A stretch of 64,000 nt of DNA from NCBI RefSeq assembly GCF_963583255.1, contig NC_084804.1:22326061-22390060 (forward strand). Reading direction: 5' to 3'. This DNA is from Pyrus communis (Eukaryota > Streptophyta > Magnoliopsida > Rosales > Rosaceae). The translations under genes were made by a program, and so were the position numbers. The notes beneath the pieces were generated by a model. The model did no database searches, was not told where the DNA came from, and worked only from the letters and a program-made list of their open reading frames with translations. This document shows positions 12,361 to 24,501 of the stretch, in pieces (the stretch's first letter is position 1; the number at the start of each line of letters is the position of its first letter).

Positions 12361-12979
12361 ATGGGCGTCTTAGAGTCTTTTGATAAGTGGGAGTAAGTTA
12401 TTTTGGAACTTGAAGACTATTGTTGCTGCTTCATGATTGCTGAGGCTGCAATTTTCGAGTAAGGAAGCTTATCTTAAAAGTTAGTTATGATTGCTTTAGT
12501 TAAGATGAGCCATATGTGTTTATTTAGTTTTTGGTTTTCGGTTAGTGTTCAAGTTTTCCAATTCTGTGACAAATTGTTCCAGAAAACAAGTTTTATTAAT
12601 AATAATAGTTTTGGTTTGCTAGAAAATCGTCTTGTGATTTTGCTGATGCATTCCTTTGGAAACTATTTGGTATGATGATCTGAATGTTACTGTTGACTGG
12701 AAACTTGATTTTGTTGAAACAAGTTTTGGCTGACAACAGTGGGAGTAATTCTTTTGATATTACTATAGGAAAGATTCATATGGACATGAGATACATATCA
12801 AGTATGTAGTAACTTTGGAATCGATTCTGCAATGTGCAAATTAGGTTCTAAAATTCCATACTTTGAAATGTATGTCTGTGTCAATGCATGATGATAAGCT
12901 TTTCTGGGATTTGGACTTAGTGATCACTTCTATAAATCTTGAAAGATTGGTTCTCAGGTTTCATACTCAAGTGGGAGAA

Positions 12980-13458
12980 TGTAAGATTATGAGTATGAAT
13001 ATGGAACTGACTATGGTGTTTAAGATTGATATAGAAAAGCCTTAATCTTTAAGCTATTATGTATTAGTATTTTTGCAGGAAAAGTACATCAAGGTTCTGC
13101 ATAAACCTTTTGGGATTGGAACTCAGTACCAGAATTAGTTTAGGACTAGTGTTTCGGTATTAGTAGTTAAGTTTGAATCCTAAACCTATTCTGATAGGGG
13201 AGTACAATATAAGACTTGAGCCACTGCCCTTACGAGAATGCGGTTCATTGAGATCTCAAGTCCTATTGATTGAGAGAGCCATTGTGTCTTGTTAGAGGGT
13301 AGAAGGTTTCGAGTTTATCTTGCTGCAATGGCATCATCATCTGGAGTGAGTTCTGCAGGTCAGTTTCATGCTTACAAATTTACAGTTTTCTTATCTTGAT
13401 CTTTTGAGAATTGTGATTCAATTGATTGAATCTTTATCCTTGTAATGTTATTCTTACA
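12980..13458 (+). repeat. 3' LTR of copia 2
   Basis: 479 bp partner of 7228-7717. It lacks 11-12 bp near 13198 that the 5' LTR has. Confidence 0.92.
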
Positions 13459-13463
13459 TGGAA

Positions 13464-13825
13464 GGCTTGTAAGAACAAGCGTAGGATCATGATGGCGCAC
13501 TTCCACAAACGTATTAACCCATATTTACCATTCCGAGCCAAAAGAAGCGTCATCCTATATATACATGACTCATTCCAACGAAGATCGAAATGAAGCAGTA
13601 CACACCTTTACTTTAAACGCTCTGCATAACCACACATTTAACTGTGACTAATTACAATATAACACGTGGCAGATTGAGTGCGATGGTAATGCCGCACCAT
13701 AAGTGATGAATAACCTAACTAATTGATTTCTCCACTCAAACATGCATGTTTAACTCTCTGCATAATTGTGTTTAGCGTTCTCTTAAATAGGCAAGTAAAC
13801 GGACTTCTCTTCATTGAATCCAAGC
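13464..13825 (+). promoter_or_regulatory. Probable promoter and 5' leader of the CXE gene
   Basis: A TATATATA box lies at 13556-13563, a G-box/ABRE-like ACACGTGGC at 13662-13670, and a second TATA-like TTAAATA at 13783-13789. The last lies only about 37 bp from the ATG and would leave a very short leader. The G-box suggests response to abscisic acid or light factors, an inference from motif only. The upstream limit is set by copia 2, which may have displaced more distal control sites. Confidence 0.45.
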
Positions 13826-14773
13826 ATGAGTAACGATATAACCTATGATTTCTCTCCTCTCATCAAAATCTACAAAGATGGTCGAATTGAGCGGCTCACC
13901 GGCACAACCAAGCTTCCTCCATCCCTTGATCCCCAAACTGGAGTCGAATCCAAAGATGCTGTGGTCTCACAAGAACCAGCATTGTCCGGAAGGCTTTACC
14001 TCCCCACCAAATCCACCACCAACTCACCCGATAAAAAACTCCCTCTTCTTGTTTACATCCACGGAGGTGGTTTCGTGGTTGAAACTGCATTTTCTCCAAT
14101 TTATCACACCCACCTTAACGTACTAGTTGCTCAAGCCAATGTTGTTGCTGTCTCGGTTGACTACAGGCTAGCCCCAGAGCACTCTCTGCCAGCTGCTTAC
14201 AACGATGCATGGGCTGCTATCAAATGGGTTGCTTCCCATTCTGAGGGGAAGGGCTCCGAAGAGTGGCTAAATCGCCACGCAGATTTTCAGCGCGTGTTTT
14301 TTGCAGGTGACAGCGCTGGAGCTAACATAGCTCACCACATGGGATTGAGAGTAGGATCCGAGGGGTTGAGTGGTGTTAAGCTGAATGGCATTGTGTTGGT
14401 GCATCCATATTTTTGGGGAACAGAGCCGATTGGGAAAGAATCGGCTCTGCCCCCTATTGCAAGAGAGTATATGGCTGGTTTGTGGCGTGTGGCGTACCCC
14501 TCAACAAGTGGATCCGATGACCCGTTTTTGAATCCTGGTAAGGATCCAAAATTGGGGGAATTGGGCTGTGAGAAAGTGCTGGTTTGTGTCGGAGAGAAAG
14601 ATGTTTTGAAAGAAAGGGGATGCAATTATAGTGAGGTACTAAAAAAGAGTGGATGGAAAGGGGCTGTGGAGGTCATCGAAGCAAAGGGGGAGAACCATGT
14701 GTTCCATTTGTTCAATCCCACTTGCGACAATGCTGTGGCAATGTTCAAAAAAATTGTTTCTTTCATTAATTAA
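13826..14773 (+). CDS. Class I plant carboxylesterase (CXE, alpha/beta-hydrolase fold), intact
   Basis: The 315-residue intronless ORF is typical in size for plant CXE enzymes (about 310-340). I chose ATG 13826 (MSNDITYDFSP); the frame extends four codons upstream only from a TTG. Visible motifs are the oxyanion hole HGGGF (residues 79-83), DYRLAPEH (about 112-119), the nucleophile elbow GDSAG with Ser163, Asp259 in GEKDVL and His291 in GENHVFHLF, giving a complete Ser-Asp-His triad. There is no signal peptide or membrane segment, so a soluble cytosolic enzyme is likely. The family hydrolyses acyl esters such as fruit volatiles, conjugates and xenobiotics; relatives with Thr in place of the nucleophile Ser act as 2-hydroxyisoflavanone dehydratases, and this protein has Ser. 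The substrate cannot be told from sequence. A broken paralog lies upstream at 1-6161. Confidence 0.95.
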   Translation: MSNDITYDFSPLIKIYKDGRIERLTGTTKLPPSLDPQTGVESKDAVVSQEPALSGRLYLPTKSTTNSPDKKLPLLVYIHGGGFVVETAFSPIYHTHLNVLVAQANVVAVSVDYRLAPEHSLPAAYNDAWAAIKWVASHSEGKGSEEWLNRHADFQRVFFAGDSAGANIAHHMGLRVGSEGLSGVKLNGIVLVHPYFWGTEPIGKESALPPIAREYMAGLWRVAYPSTSGSDDPFLNPGKDPKLGELGCEKVLVCVGEKDVLKERGCNYSEVLKKSGWKGAVEVIEAKGENHVFHLFNPTCDNAVAMFKKIVSFIN

Positions 14774-15410
14774 TCAGGTTTAGGTTTTATTTGGGAAAAC
14801 ATTGTCCCGCCTTTCTAATAAGCGTCATTAAGCCATCAAAATGATGTGTTTAAGGAAAAGCGTCATCGATGTGTTTATTTGAGTGTCATGGATGACCAGT
14901 TTTGTTGTAGTGTTGCTATTTCACTGATTCGAACTCGATACCTAACTTCGGGTTTCCTACAAAGCCAACAAGTTAAAAAGACATTTATAATTTCTGTCAG
15001 CTTTCTTCTTTTATTCATCTATTTACGCTTTGTACTATGTTTTGCTGTCTTATTTGTCTATGTTAAATAAAACAAACTGCTTGGAGGAGTCCATTAAAGA
15101 AAACTGCTTTGAAAGTGGATTAGATTAGTGATTGTCTATCGAATTAATTAATTTTCAGAGAAGATCACCTATCAAGCAATTAATTTTGATTCATAATTCA
15201 TTCTTTGTAATTTTTTTTTTTTGGTAAATATGAAGTAATAGAGAGATCAACAGGTTGTTGATGGATTGCCAGCTTGTAACATTGGTTAAGGGATTTAAAA
15301 TTCAAGTGGTTAAGAATATTTACTATAATGTCTTAAGTTTAATTCCTTATATATTAATTATCAATAATCCACCTATAGTGAAAGGTTTATTTTTCACTTA
15401 TAATTCAATG
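14774..15410 (+). other. CXE 3' flank; possible SINE-like fragment at about 15230-15410
   Basis: An AATAAA signal is at 15066-15071. About 15267-15345 has a ggttaaggg segment and a TTAAGTTTAATTCC stretch that loosely resembles a degraded tRNA-type box B. It could be an old SINE, but evidence is weak. No coding gene is evident. Confidence 0.35.
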
Positions 15411-15415
15411 GTTGT

Positions 15416-15709
15416 TGTCACATCCCGGCCCGGACCCCCACCGCATCCCGGGCTCAACTTCGCCGTAGCACGATATTGTCCGCTTTGGGCCCCAACCACG
15501 CCCTCACGGTTTTGTTTCTGGGAACTCAGACGAGAACTTCCCAGTGGGTCACCCATCCTGGGATTGCTTTCGCACGAACTCGCTTAACTTCGGAGTTCCT
15601 ACGGAACCCGAAGCCAGTGAACTTCCAAAAGACCTTGTGCTAGGTAGAGATGGAAATATACATATAAGACTTACATGATCCACTCCCTTGGGCGATGTGG
15701 GATGTCACA
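15416..15709 (-). mobile_element. Cassandra TRIM solo LTR
   Basis: This 294-bp unit runs TGTCACATCCC...GATGTCACA and is flanked by perfect 5-bp duplications GTTGT (15411-15415, 15710-15714). On the minus strand it holds a 5S rRNA-like segment (about 15545-15605) with the A-box (GAAGTTAAGCG) and the C-box (AGGATGGGTGACCC). 5S-derived LTRs are the hallmark of Cassandra terminal-repeat retrotransposons in miniature, transcribed by Pol III in known cases. A single LTR with intact target duplications indicates LTR-LTR recombination. Confidence 0.93.
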
Positions 15710-15714
15710 GTTGT

Positions 15715-16706
15715 GATCAAATGAAATCAAATCTAAGGGTAAAAAAAAAAAAAAAAATTGAGGGCTCAAAAATAAATCTAACTTCTAATTTGAAAAAAAA
15801 AATATTTAAATCAAATTTCTCTTAAAACTTTATAAATACCTATGTATTTGTATGATTTTTAATTATTTATCGGAATCTAAATATTTTTAAGTTAAAATGT
15901 TCACAAAAATAAATTACGATAATCTACATAATTTTTTTTTTAGAAAAATTTACCCAAAAAAATTAGGCTAAAATCATTATTTAATAATCTCGAGCTAAAA
16001 TTTCAAGCTATAACCATTGGAAGAGAAAAATAATTTCAGGGGTATGGCTTAAGTTTTTTAGGCATAAATTTTTAAGTTTTATCCCCATGGGTTGGAGATC
16101 GTCATAAAACCATTATAATTCATATATATAAAGTGAGAAGGCAAAATATGTGAAGCTTCGAAAATGTCCTTTTTATATTTTTTTTTTTTAGAATGCAATT
16201 TAATAAGAAAGAGAGCAAACTGTAAAAATACAAAATAAAACTACCTCACGTATAGGAGGGAAAAAGAGCAAATTGCCATGTGCATAAGAGTATGAAAAGA
16301 GGCTAGTGAATTTATAAATAGAAGTCTAAAAGTCTTTTTTTTTTTTTTTTAAAGAATTAATATGTCATTAACCTTTTCATTAAAAGTGAGTGAGAAAATA
16401 GGACAATATGGTAAGTTTAGCAACACTTTATATTTATATATTTAACTATAAAGGCAACACTATAGAAATCGTATCCACACTATCTTATTACTATATCCTA
16501 TTGGTAATATCTATGTTATCTCAATATCATACGTCATAACTATCTACACAATCCAAATATCATATTGTTTTATAGGGGTGTTTTAGACAATTCACTTATT
16601 CTGCTCATGTCAATCGGGTCACTCATGTCGATCTTTCTATTTGAACAAAAAAATATTTATAAACTTTTCTAGAATGACCAATTTTCCAATCAAATTATGA
16701 ATTATG
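15715..16706. other. AT-rich intergenic DNA
   Basis: Several A or T homopolymers occur (near 15740, 15795, 15932, 16180, 16336). I see no coding potential, no paired terminal repeats and no RNA gene. Confidence 0.5.
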
Positions 16707-16711
16707 TGCTC

Positions 16712-17309
16712 TGTCATATCCCGCCTCGGGCGGGACCACTTCTCGGGCCTGCTCCATCACCGTAACACGATATTGTCCGTTTTGGGCCCCGACCACGCCC
16801 TCACGGTTTTGTTTCTAGGAACTCACATGAGAACTTCTCAATGGGTCACCCATCCTGGGAAAGCTCTTGCGCGCTACTCACTTAACTTCGGAATTCTAAT
16901 GGAACCCGAAGCCAGTGAGGATCACTCCCCTAGACGATGCGGGATGTCACAATCCACCCCCCTTAGGGGCCCGATGTCCTCGTCGGCACACATGCGACCA
17001 GGGTTAGGCTCTGATGCCAAATTGTCACATCCCGGCCTGGGCGGGACCACTTCCCGGACCCGCTCCACCACCGTAGCACGATATTGTTCACTTTGGGCCC
17101 CGACCACACCCTCATGGTTTTGTTTCTGGGAACTCACACGAGAACTTCTTAATGGGTCACCCATCCTGGGAATGCTTTTGCGCGCTACTCGCTTAACTTC
17201 GGAGTTCCAATGGAACCTGAAGCCAGTGAGCTCCCAAAAAGCCTTATGCTAGGTAGGGATGGGAATATACATATAAGGATCACTCCCCTGGACGATGTGG
17301 GATGTCACA
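16712..17309 (-). mobile_element. Complete Cassandra TRIM element
   Basis: Two LTRs in the same orientation, 16712-16951 and about 17027-17309, enclose an internal domain of about 75 bp. The target duplication is TGCTC (16707-16711, 17310-17314). Next to the right LTR the internal domain reads GGCTCTGATGCCA, the reverse complement of a tRNA-Met type PBS with one change. This shows that the element runs on the minus strand and its 5' LTR is on the right. Both LTRs carry the reverse 5S rRNA-like segment. The left LTR has lost about 40 bp near 16920 that the right one retains. No protein is encoded, as expected for the family. Confidence 0.93.
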
Positions 17310-17314
17310 TGCTC

Positions 17315-17979
17315 AATATGAATTCGTCGTTTCACTTCAATAATATATTTTTTTTATTATCTTGAACGTACGCAAAAAGTATTGTGGTACCTTTTGGTTT
17401 AGTAAAATGATTTTTACACCTCATTTTCTTCACTTGTACTCATTTTTTTTCAGTTTCTGACAATGATTGAATAAAACAAATAAAATCAAAGTACATAGAT
17501 AAATTAGCGTGTGGGGATCAGTTTCCCTAGGTTTAATATAGATTGAAAATATTTAATTCATTTCCCGTTGAAAGTTATTAATTTCTTTCAAGGAAGTAAA
17601 ATATGATTCATTGTAACAAAAGAAGTAGGGAAAAATATGTACAATTCAATCCTTTGAGTTAGGCCGAGTGGCGATGGAGCATGAACAAATAAGTAACAAT
17701 TGTTGATAGTTTACAAAAATCATATATAATTAACTCGGAGTCTGGTCTGTGTTTAGGAATGTGAGATTTCGAATTATTTATTAACTCCAACTAAGATGAA
17801 AATCTTAATTGGGTTCGTTTTTGTCTTGCTAGGAAAGGTTTTGCTTGATGTGACTAGAAATTATTTTAAAATTAATCCACACGCATTTAGTACGCGTATA
17901 GGAGAAGAATAGCAGACCTTTCTCAATCCCCATTTCCATCTTTAAGATGGCATGTGCTCCACATGACAAGCTCATATTT
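17315..17979. other. Intergenic, nothing recognised
   Basis: AT-rich DNA without long frames, paired repeats or RNA genes that I can recognise. Confidence 0.5.
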
Positions 17980-19740
17980 ATATATATTTTATATCAAATT
18001 CACTTGTCTTTTCTAAGTTAGTTTCTTATATTTTTGAGCTATTTACTTTGTTTTTATGTTTTGTAGGATTTGTCAAGCAAATAAAAGAAAAATAGCACAA
18101 GTGGGATTTTAAGTAACGAATTCGTCAAAACTACCTGTGCACTTCAGCTGACTTTGGAAGCAAGTTGCGGACAGCTCAGAATGAATTAGAGAATGAGCCT
18201 TATATGGTTGGAAAGCTACGGATGTCTATTTTCTGGAGCATTTCACGGATTGTTGATATCATTTTTCTACAAGAAGTTATGATCGTTTTAACACTAAAAG
18301 GTTCCCAAGAGGCTGAGCAGTTTATAACTGACAAGAAAGCGTTGAAAGCAATAAATCCAATAAAACTAGCAGCCAAAACTGATGCAGCCAAGGACAAGCC
18401 AGCTGACACCTATTCAAATATCAGAGGAAATGGAAAATTAAGTGGGAGTAATGGGCATAAATGTTGCCCAAAGAGTTACAATTGTTTTAGCATTTCCTCT
18501 CACTTATTGTCATCACTAAATGGCTGTTAGTGGGGTGAGTTATGAAAAAAAAACTGTGGTAGCAGAAAAGGAAAAAAGGGCTGCAGGTTGCAGCGGCAAA
18601 GAGGGGGATAAAGTGGAGAAAAAAAGATAGAAAAAAGGAAGAAAAGCAAGGAAAAAAAGAAGTCTGATGCGTTGGGGAAGGAAGGAAAGGAAGGAGGAAA
18701 TCTTGGCATTCTCTTCTTTCGGTTTTATCTTCTCAAACTCATGTCTTTCTTTTGGTTTAATTTGAGAATTATGTGTAACTAATTTTTAGTAGTTAGTGGC
18801 TGTTTTGAAGCCTCGAATATGATTGCAATTTTGTTATGACATTTCGTTTGAATTACTTTTATGAATGGATGAAAATTAGTTCACTACTTGTCTCATTGAT
18901 GAATTCTTTATGTGTTTTCTATGGATGCATACTCAGTAAGCATATCTAGGATTTTAATGCTATGAATATGTGTGTGACTGCCCTTGTCGAATGAGGACTT
19001 GCATATGTTCTAGAGTAGTACTTGTTAATTGCGATTAACATGTGAATCAATTTCTAGGATAAGTAAGAAAACACTAGTACTTACGATGCCTTGTGATGAC
19101 TCAAACTCTTTTCGTTCTTAATGATTTCTACTTGTTAAATCTATGAACACACCATTCTAGATTGCATGTTAGGGACTAAGTTAAGTTGAAAACGCCATTC
19201 TCTTAACATACTACATAAGAAAGAGTAATATGTTGAGTTCTAACATTGAGCCAACTTAAGCATCTTCATCCGGAAATAGAAGGAATTTGAATGAAGCATA
19301 ACATGTTTGCATGATTATTTGGTGGTGGATAGCAATTCCCCTAACTCGTTTTTCTTAATTTGTGAACTACTTAAAAATATGTTTCTGTTATGTTTTTGTT
19401 CGATTTAATTTAAATAGCAAATCAACTCCAAAAATCCCAAATATTTGTATGAGTGTAGCTCTGTGCGTCTAGTGTCTTCATATAAAATTTCGTAGACTTT
19501 AGATAAGTGTAAGTCAGTCTAATAATTATTTTTCGGTGATTGGTTAGTAGGGACAGCAACACAGTTTTTGTGACATTTTAAGTAGTTAGATAAAACAATC
19601 TTCTGCACGAAAGACCCTTATTTTCATATGCTACAATTGACAAATCTTAGTGTTAATAAGGAAAATCAATAGGACATTTGTGTGCTACTTTGTGGTGTGC
19701 TTTTAATCCTATCGACACACAAATACAATAGTTTTCAGTT
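17980..19740 (+). repeat. Probable dispersed repeat (LTR-like), unidentified
   Basis: The stretch has the mixed, non-coding composition of a plant LTR, including a CAGCTGACTTTGGAAGC segment near 18148 that I associate with large Ty3-type LTRs. It ends just before a poly-A run (19742-19762). The 121-codon frame at 18165-18530 has no domain I know. I could not find matching ends, a PBS or a target duplication, so the call rests on impression. Confidence 0.3.
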
Positions 19741-19987
19741 ATAAAAAAAAAAAAAAAAAAAAGAAGGGAGTTTTTAAACTTTAATCCTTGAAGAAGATTA
19801 AATTCAATAAAAACTTGGTGTTAGATTGGATATTCCTTTTAGTACCTTTAATGTGTACCTAATTCAAATTTATATTATATTTTTGTTTTAATATTTAATA
19901 GATATCTTATGTAATGTCATTATATTTAAATTAAAATTATTTATTATTATACACATTTTAATTCATTATATTTATTTTACTTCCTCC

Positions 19988-20320
19988 AATTAGTGTACCT
20001 AAACGTCCGTATCATAATATATTTTACTAAATTAGTGTATTGAATTGTCCGTACTAAAATATATTGTAGTGAATTAGTGGCACATAAGAAAATATGCAAA
20101 AACATAAGTGTACCGAAAAATTTCGTACCTAAATATATGATATTAAATTAGTGTACCGAAATGTCGGTACCTAAATATATTATAATAAACTAGTATACCG
20201 AAATGTTCATACCTAAACATATTATATTAACCTAGTGTACCGAAACGTTCGTACCTAAATATATTGTAATGAATTAGTGACACATAAGAAAATATGCAAA
20301 AACATGTGTACCGAAAAATC
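19988..20320. repeat. AT-rich tandem array with units of about 45 bp
   Basis: About seven imperfect units are built on AATTAGTGTACCGAAA plus a CGTACCTAAATATATTxTA half. A longer segment with CACATAAGAAAATATGC occurs twice (about 20080 and 20280), so there is a higher-order repeat of about 200 bp. GTACC/GGTAC words give local dyad symmetry. No coding potential. Confidence 0.8.
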
Positions 20321-20584
20321 TTTATGAAAATATTTTCTTATATAAGATACTTACCATAATGAGAATTAAAATTTTATAATATTTTCATAAAATTTAATTT
20401 ATGAACACCATAAAATTATAAATAAAAAAGAGAGACATTTAATATGTTGGCATTAAATAGAGTCTAGGGACTAAAATCAATTTTTAATCTTGTATAAGAC
20501 ATTTTTCTAAACTTCAACGTATTTAAGGATTAAAATCTAGTTTTCTTAAAAAAAAAAAGAGCTTAATTAGTTAGCTTAACAATG

Positions 20585-20760
20585 GAAGTTTAGCCACTCG
20601 GTATTATGGTCTGGTAATATTCCTATTTACTTGTATCTGAGAGATTTTAAGTTTGAATCTTATGGATGACCAATTTGATACCAAATTAGGTTACCAATTA
20701 TGTAGTTTAGCCGAACCCTCCTCTCCTTCTAGAATAAAATATATTGTTGTACTGAAAAAA
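20585..20760 (+). mobile_element. tRNA-derived SINE, diverged
   Basis: The sequence starts TAGCCACTCGGTATTATGG, has a box-B-like AAGTTTGAATCTT about 65 bp in, a pyrimidine-rich CCCTCCTCTCC block and an A-rich 3' end. This order and wording resemble SINEs that I associate with Rosaceae genomes (from memory, not checked). No clear target duplication was found. Confidence 0.5.
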
Positions 20761-21008
20761 CCAATGAAGTTCAAAGAAATTGCTGATTACACATACAAGC
20801 CGAAGGCCGCGTGCGTTATTATTATCCAATAAAAAAGGATGCGTACACTCTATCCGTATATAAAGATTAATTAATGGTAAAATCCATGTACACCAGTATC
20901 TCTGTAAGCTCGGCTTTTCTCTTCTGTAGTTCACCGTCCATTATTTTTCATTTCTTTATTCTCTTTTGTTTATAAATGGTGTATTTGCAAAGAGAATATT
21001 AGAGGAGA

Positions 21009-21987
21009 TGACACATCCCGATCCGGAATGTCTATTTGGACTCCGAATCAAGTTGTACTGGTCAGAACTCGGAGGGTGACGAAACCATAAAGTGTAGTGA
21101 TGTGGAAAATGTGTGTAAATTTAAACCCTAAAGTGCCTATATGTAACATTGTGCTAGTGAGAAAGAAAGAACATAATTCACACGTGATGTCAGAGCATAA
21201 TTAAAGCACAGTAAAGGTAGGATTGGAATTATATCATTGAAGGTGATCACCTATACCAATAATTGCCAAGAATCCTCGTCGATACGAAAGCTCTACTACT
21301 AGAACCTAGAGGGGTGAAAAACAAGGGTGAGTGGGCCTAAAAATAAAGTTTTCTAAAAACCTTTTCGAAAACATAATAACCCCTCGCTGTAAAACAAGTA
21401 TAGTTTCCAAAATATACATACTACGTATAGTATGAAAGTACTTACCATAGCCATCAATATTTCAAGAATTAAATACACCATAATATTTTGTAAATAAATG
21501 CCTAACGTCTGATAATCACGTAATCTCATGTAACAAATATATCATATCGAGTGCTCATCGACATATGCTGACACACGAGTTCATCCAGAGATATTATGAC
21601 ATGAAAATGATTGGGTGTAATAATGATATACGCTTTAGAACTACAATCATGTGAAGATTGGCGTTATGCGTAGCACATACGAGTCCTAATTACCTATTGC
21701 AATCTAGGACAGGACTGGCACCTACAATGGATCCAAAGTAAGTGTATGTTGCGAAGTGAACATACACGTGAAAGACTGGCCCTGGCATGGGCATTTTCTA
21801 ACACTGATACAGCAATGATGAGCAAATAACGTAAACAAAATCATACAACGGTAAATCAACAATTTACGTTGACATAATAAGGCATCCCATAGGATTCATA
21901 ATAATCTCACCATTTCAATCATCGCGACAATTCTTATAACGTCAATTTAATTATGTCATCACTTAGATAATGCATTATTAATTTATA
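21009..21987 (-). repeat. LTR of the TGACACA family, copy 1, truncated
   Basis: It begins TGACACATCCCGATCCGG and is homologous over most of its length to copy 2 (21988 onward) and to 42273-42587. Copy 3 lies next to a reverse PBS, which identifies the family as an LTR read on the minus strand. Copy 1 stops abruptly where copy 2 begins. No coding capacity. Confidence 0.65.
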
Positions 21988-22704
21988 TGACACACCTCGA
22001 CCTGGAATGTCCACTTAGACTCCGAATCGAGCTATGCTGGCCGACACGTGGAAGGTGACGAAGCCATAAAGTGTAGTATAGTGGCATATGTAAATAAATT
22101 TAAACCTAAGAATGCCTAATTTTAAGAGAGTGCTAGTGAGCAGGAATGAACCCATTTCACAAGTGATGACAGAGCATAAGTAAAGTAAAGTAAGACATGA
22201 TGAAAATTATACCATCGGGGGTAATCGTCTACCCCAAGATTTGCCAAGAATCCTTGTCGATACAAAAGCTGAGTTGTTAAAACCTGGAGAGGCGCAAAAC
22301 AAGGGTAAGTGGGTTTGAAAATAAAGTTTTAATAAAAACCTTTTGAAAACATTATAACCCCTCACCGTAAAACAAGTTTAGTTTCCAAAATATACATACT
22401 ACATAGAGTATAAAAATGCTTACCATAACCAACAATGTTTCAAGGATGCTAAACGTCACAATTTTAGTAAATAAATACATGACGTCCGTAATCACCTATT
22501 GTCGTGCAAATGAACATATCATATCGAGTGCTCGTTGACATATGCTAACACACGAGTTCATGCAGAGGTAATCTGACATAAATAGGACTGGGTGTAACAA
22601 TGACATACGCTTTAGTACTACAATCATGTGAAGAGTAATGCTATGCGCATCACATACGAGTCGGAGTTGCCTATTGCACCTATACGACCGGACTGGCACC
22701 TACA

Positions 22705-24501
22705 TGTTGGAAATGTGCCCTAAAACCAATCATATGATGATACTTTATGGACATTTCACATGTTAAACTAATCTAGTTTAATGTAAAGGGCAAAGATTAT
22801 TGTTTGAGCCGTCTCATATAAATGTTATATGCTTAAACGATAAGTCCAAGGAATATGTGATTGGAAGAATGCGATCTAAAGAAGTTAGATTCATGAGACC
22901 ATTTTTTCGTTGACACATCCTAAACGTTCCTGATCATAGGATTGTCAATTGGGCATTGACAGTCCGTTAAGATCAGTACATGCTATGTCTTCTCTCAGGG
23001 AGAGTGACTAGTCTCGAGTCATTGGTGTGTGTGACATCAAGACAAGTACGTAGGTGCTCAATAGAGAATGAGTTCACTGAACACGATCAACGAAGAGTTC
23101 TCATATTCATGTCACATGAGAACTCATGGTTGGGATAATGCAAATTAGTCTTTTGACCTGAGGCATCACAGTTGTCTTGTGGTTAGGTCCTTAATCTTTG
23201 ATTATGTCAAAGTCACTCCATCAGGAGGGTGTCCACGGCATCGTTGGGGTTAAGCCACTTAGCCATGGAGACAAGTGAATGCGCAACAAGGGATCTCTAA
23301 CCTTCAAACTGTTTGAGGGAGAATACTCTATGATATGATTTAGAATCTCTGGCCAGAGTATGAATGAGATTTAGGAATATGTTCCAAATCACATTCAAGG
23401 TAATCATATAAGCACAAGACTCACATTGGATAGTAGACATGAATAAACTATCAAACCAAACAATGTGGTCAAGAGTATTGTATTAGAGAAAGACCGTATT
23501 ACATTTGTAATCCTAAAACTGAATAGGTTCTCCACCTCTTCTGATTAGCTTGGGTAACCATGACATGCTGCTAGGCGTCAACCATGGTTTGTGGAAGCCC
23601 TAAAAGTGTATTATCACTAACGGGAGAATTGAAAGTAAGTTTCAATTCACAATCGATTTGAAAGAGTTTGAATCGCCCACTGCCTCGCTAAAAGGAACCT
23701 AATGGATCGTACACCGTGTAAGGTAGAGATTGAAGATTCAACGGAGATGAGTAAGAATAATTAAATGGTTTAATTATTTATGGCAAGGATTAATTAATAT
23801 GATTATTAATCAAACGAATAAGTTCGTTAAAAGACCACGGGATAGTTTTGGACCTTAAGGCCCAATGGGCTTCGAACGTCAAGTCCATTGACTTAAGTTG
23901 TGTGACAACTTAATGAATAATGATTCACAAGGGCCCAAATAGCCCAATAAATCCCATGTTAAAGAAGGAGTGGTTTTGGACTTATTTACAAGTTTGCCAC
24001 TCAAATGAATTAAGGAATAAGTATGACTTTATAGCCAAAATTCATTAAGGGTAATTTTTGGGGAAAGGATGAGAATACAAGCTCTCTTTTCTCTCTAAAA
24101 TTTCAGCCACCTTGGAGGGATCATCTAGCAATCTTACTTCCTCAAGGTCACTCATTTCTTCTCCAATCTTACCTTGGTGTGGAGACTTAGAGGTTCTCAA
24201 TTTTGGGAACTTGGAGAAACCTTTTCATTCATCCAAATCCATGGATCTAAGATGCAAGGAATGAAGGCCCTCTCTTTGGGTGATTAGCCTTTGCTTATGC
24301 AAAGAGGAATCTACAAAGGTATTGATTTCTCAACTCACTTTGTTTTTGAGTTGAGTCTTGGTTCACCTATCTACTAGGCTTTGAAGTTCATGGGTTAAGT
24401 TTTGTTTTTGAGTGCATATAAACATGATTCCGCCATTTAATTGTTAATTGCATGTTGTTGATGTTGCTCAAATGAACTTGTTTTTCACAAATTTTCCTTC
24501 A
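22705..24501 (+). repeat. 5' LTR of the Angela-type element
   Basis: 1797 bp. It differs from the 3' LTR at about ten positions, all transitions. Confidence 0.95.

Larger units (their letters stand above)
7228..13458 (+). mobile_element. Ty1/copia LTR retrotransposon 2, coding-defective
   Basis: The LTRs are 7228-7717 and 12980-13458, starting TGTAAGATTAT and ending TTCTTACA. The PBS TGGTATCAGAGC lies at 7720-7731, complementary to initiator-Met tRNA. A purine tract (about 12970-12979, AGTGGGAGAA) precedes the 3' LTR. Flanks are TGGAC (7223-7227) and TGGAA (13459-13463), a target duplication with one mismatch. The LTRs differ at roughly 14 substitutions plus an 11-12 bp indel, about 3%, so it is younger than copia 1. 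Gag-pol order is copia type. It sits about 370 bp upstream of the intact CXE gene on the same strand. Confidence 0.93.

Noticed and set aside
13896..14099. Minus-strand and shifted frames within the CXE gene
   Set aside because: Shadows of the intact CXE coding frame.
15545..15605. 5S rRNA gene (also in 16712-17309 and 46339-46878)
   Set aside because: The 5S-like part is only a segment inside LTR-type units with target duplications and TG/CA ends; this is Cassandra, not an rDNA unit.
18165..18530. 121-codon ORF
   Set aside because: No recognisable domain and embedded in repeat-like non-coding DNA; probably a chance frame.
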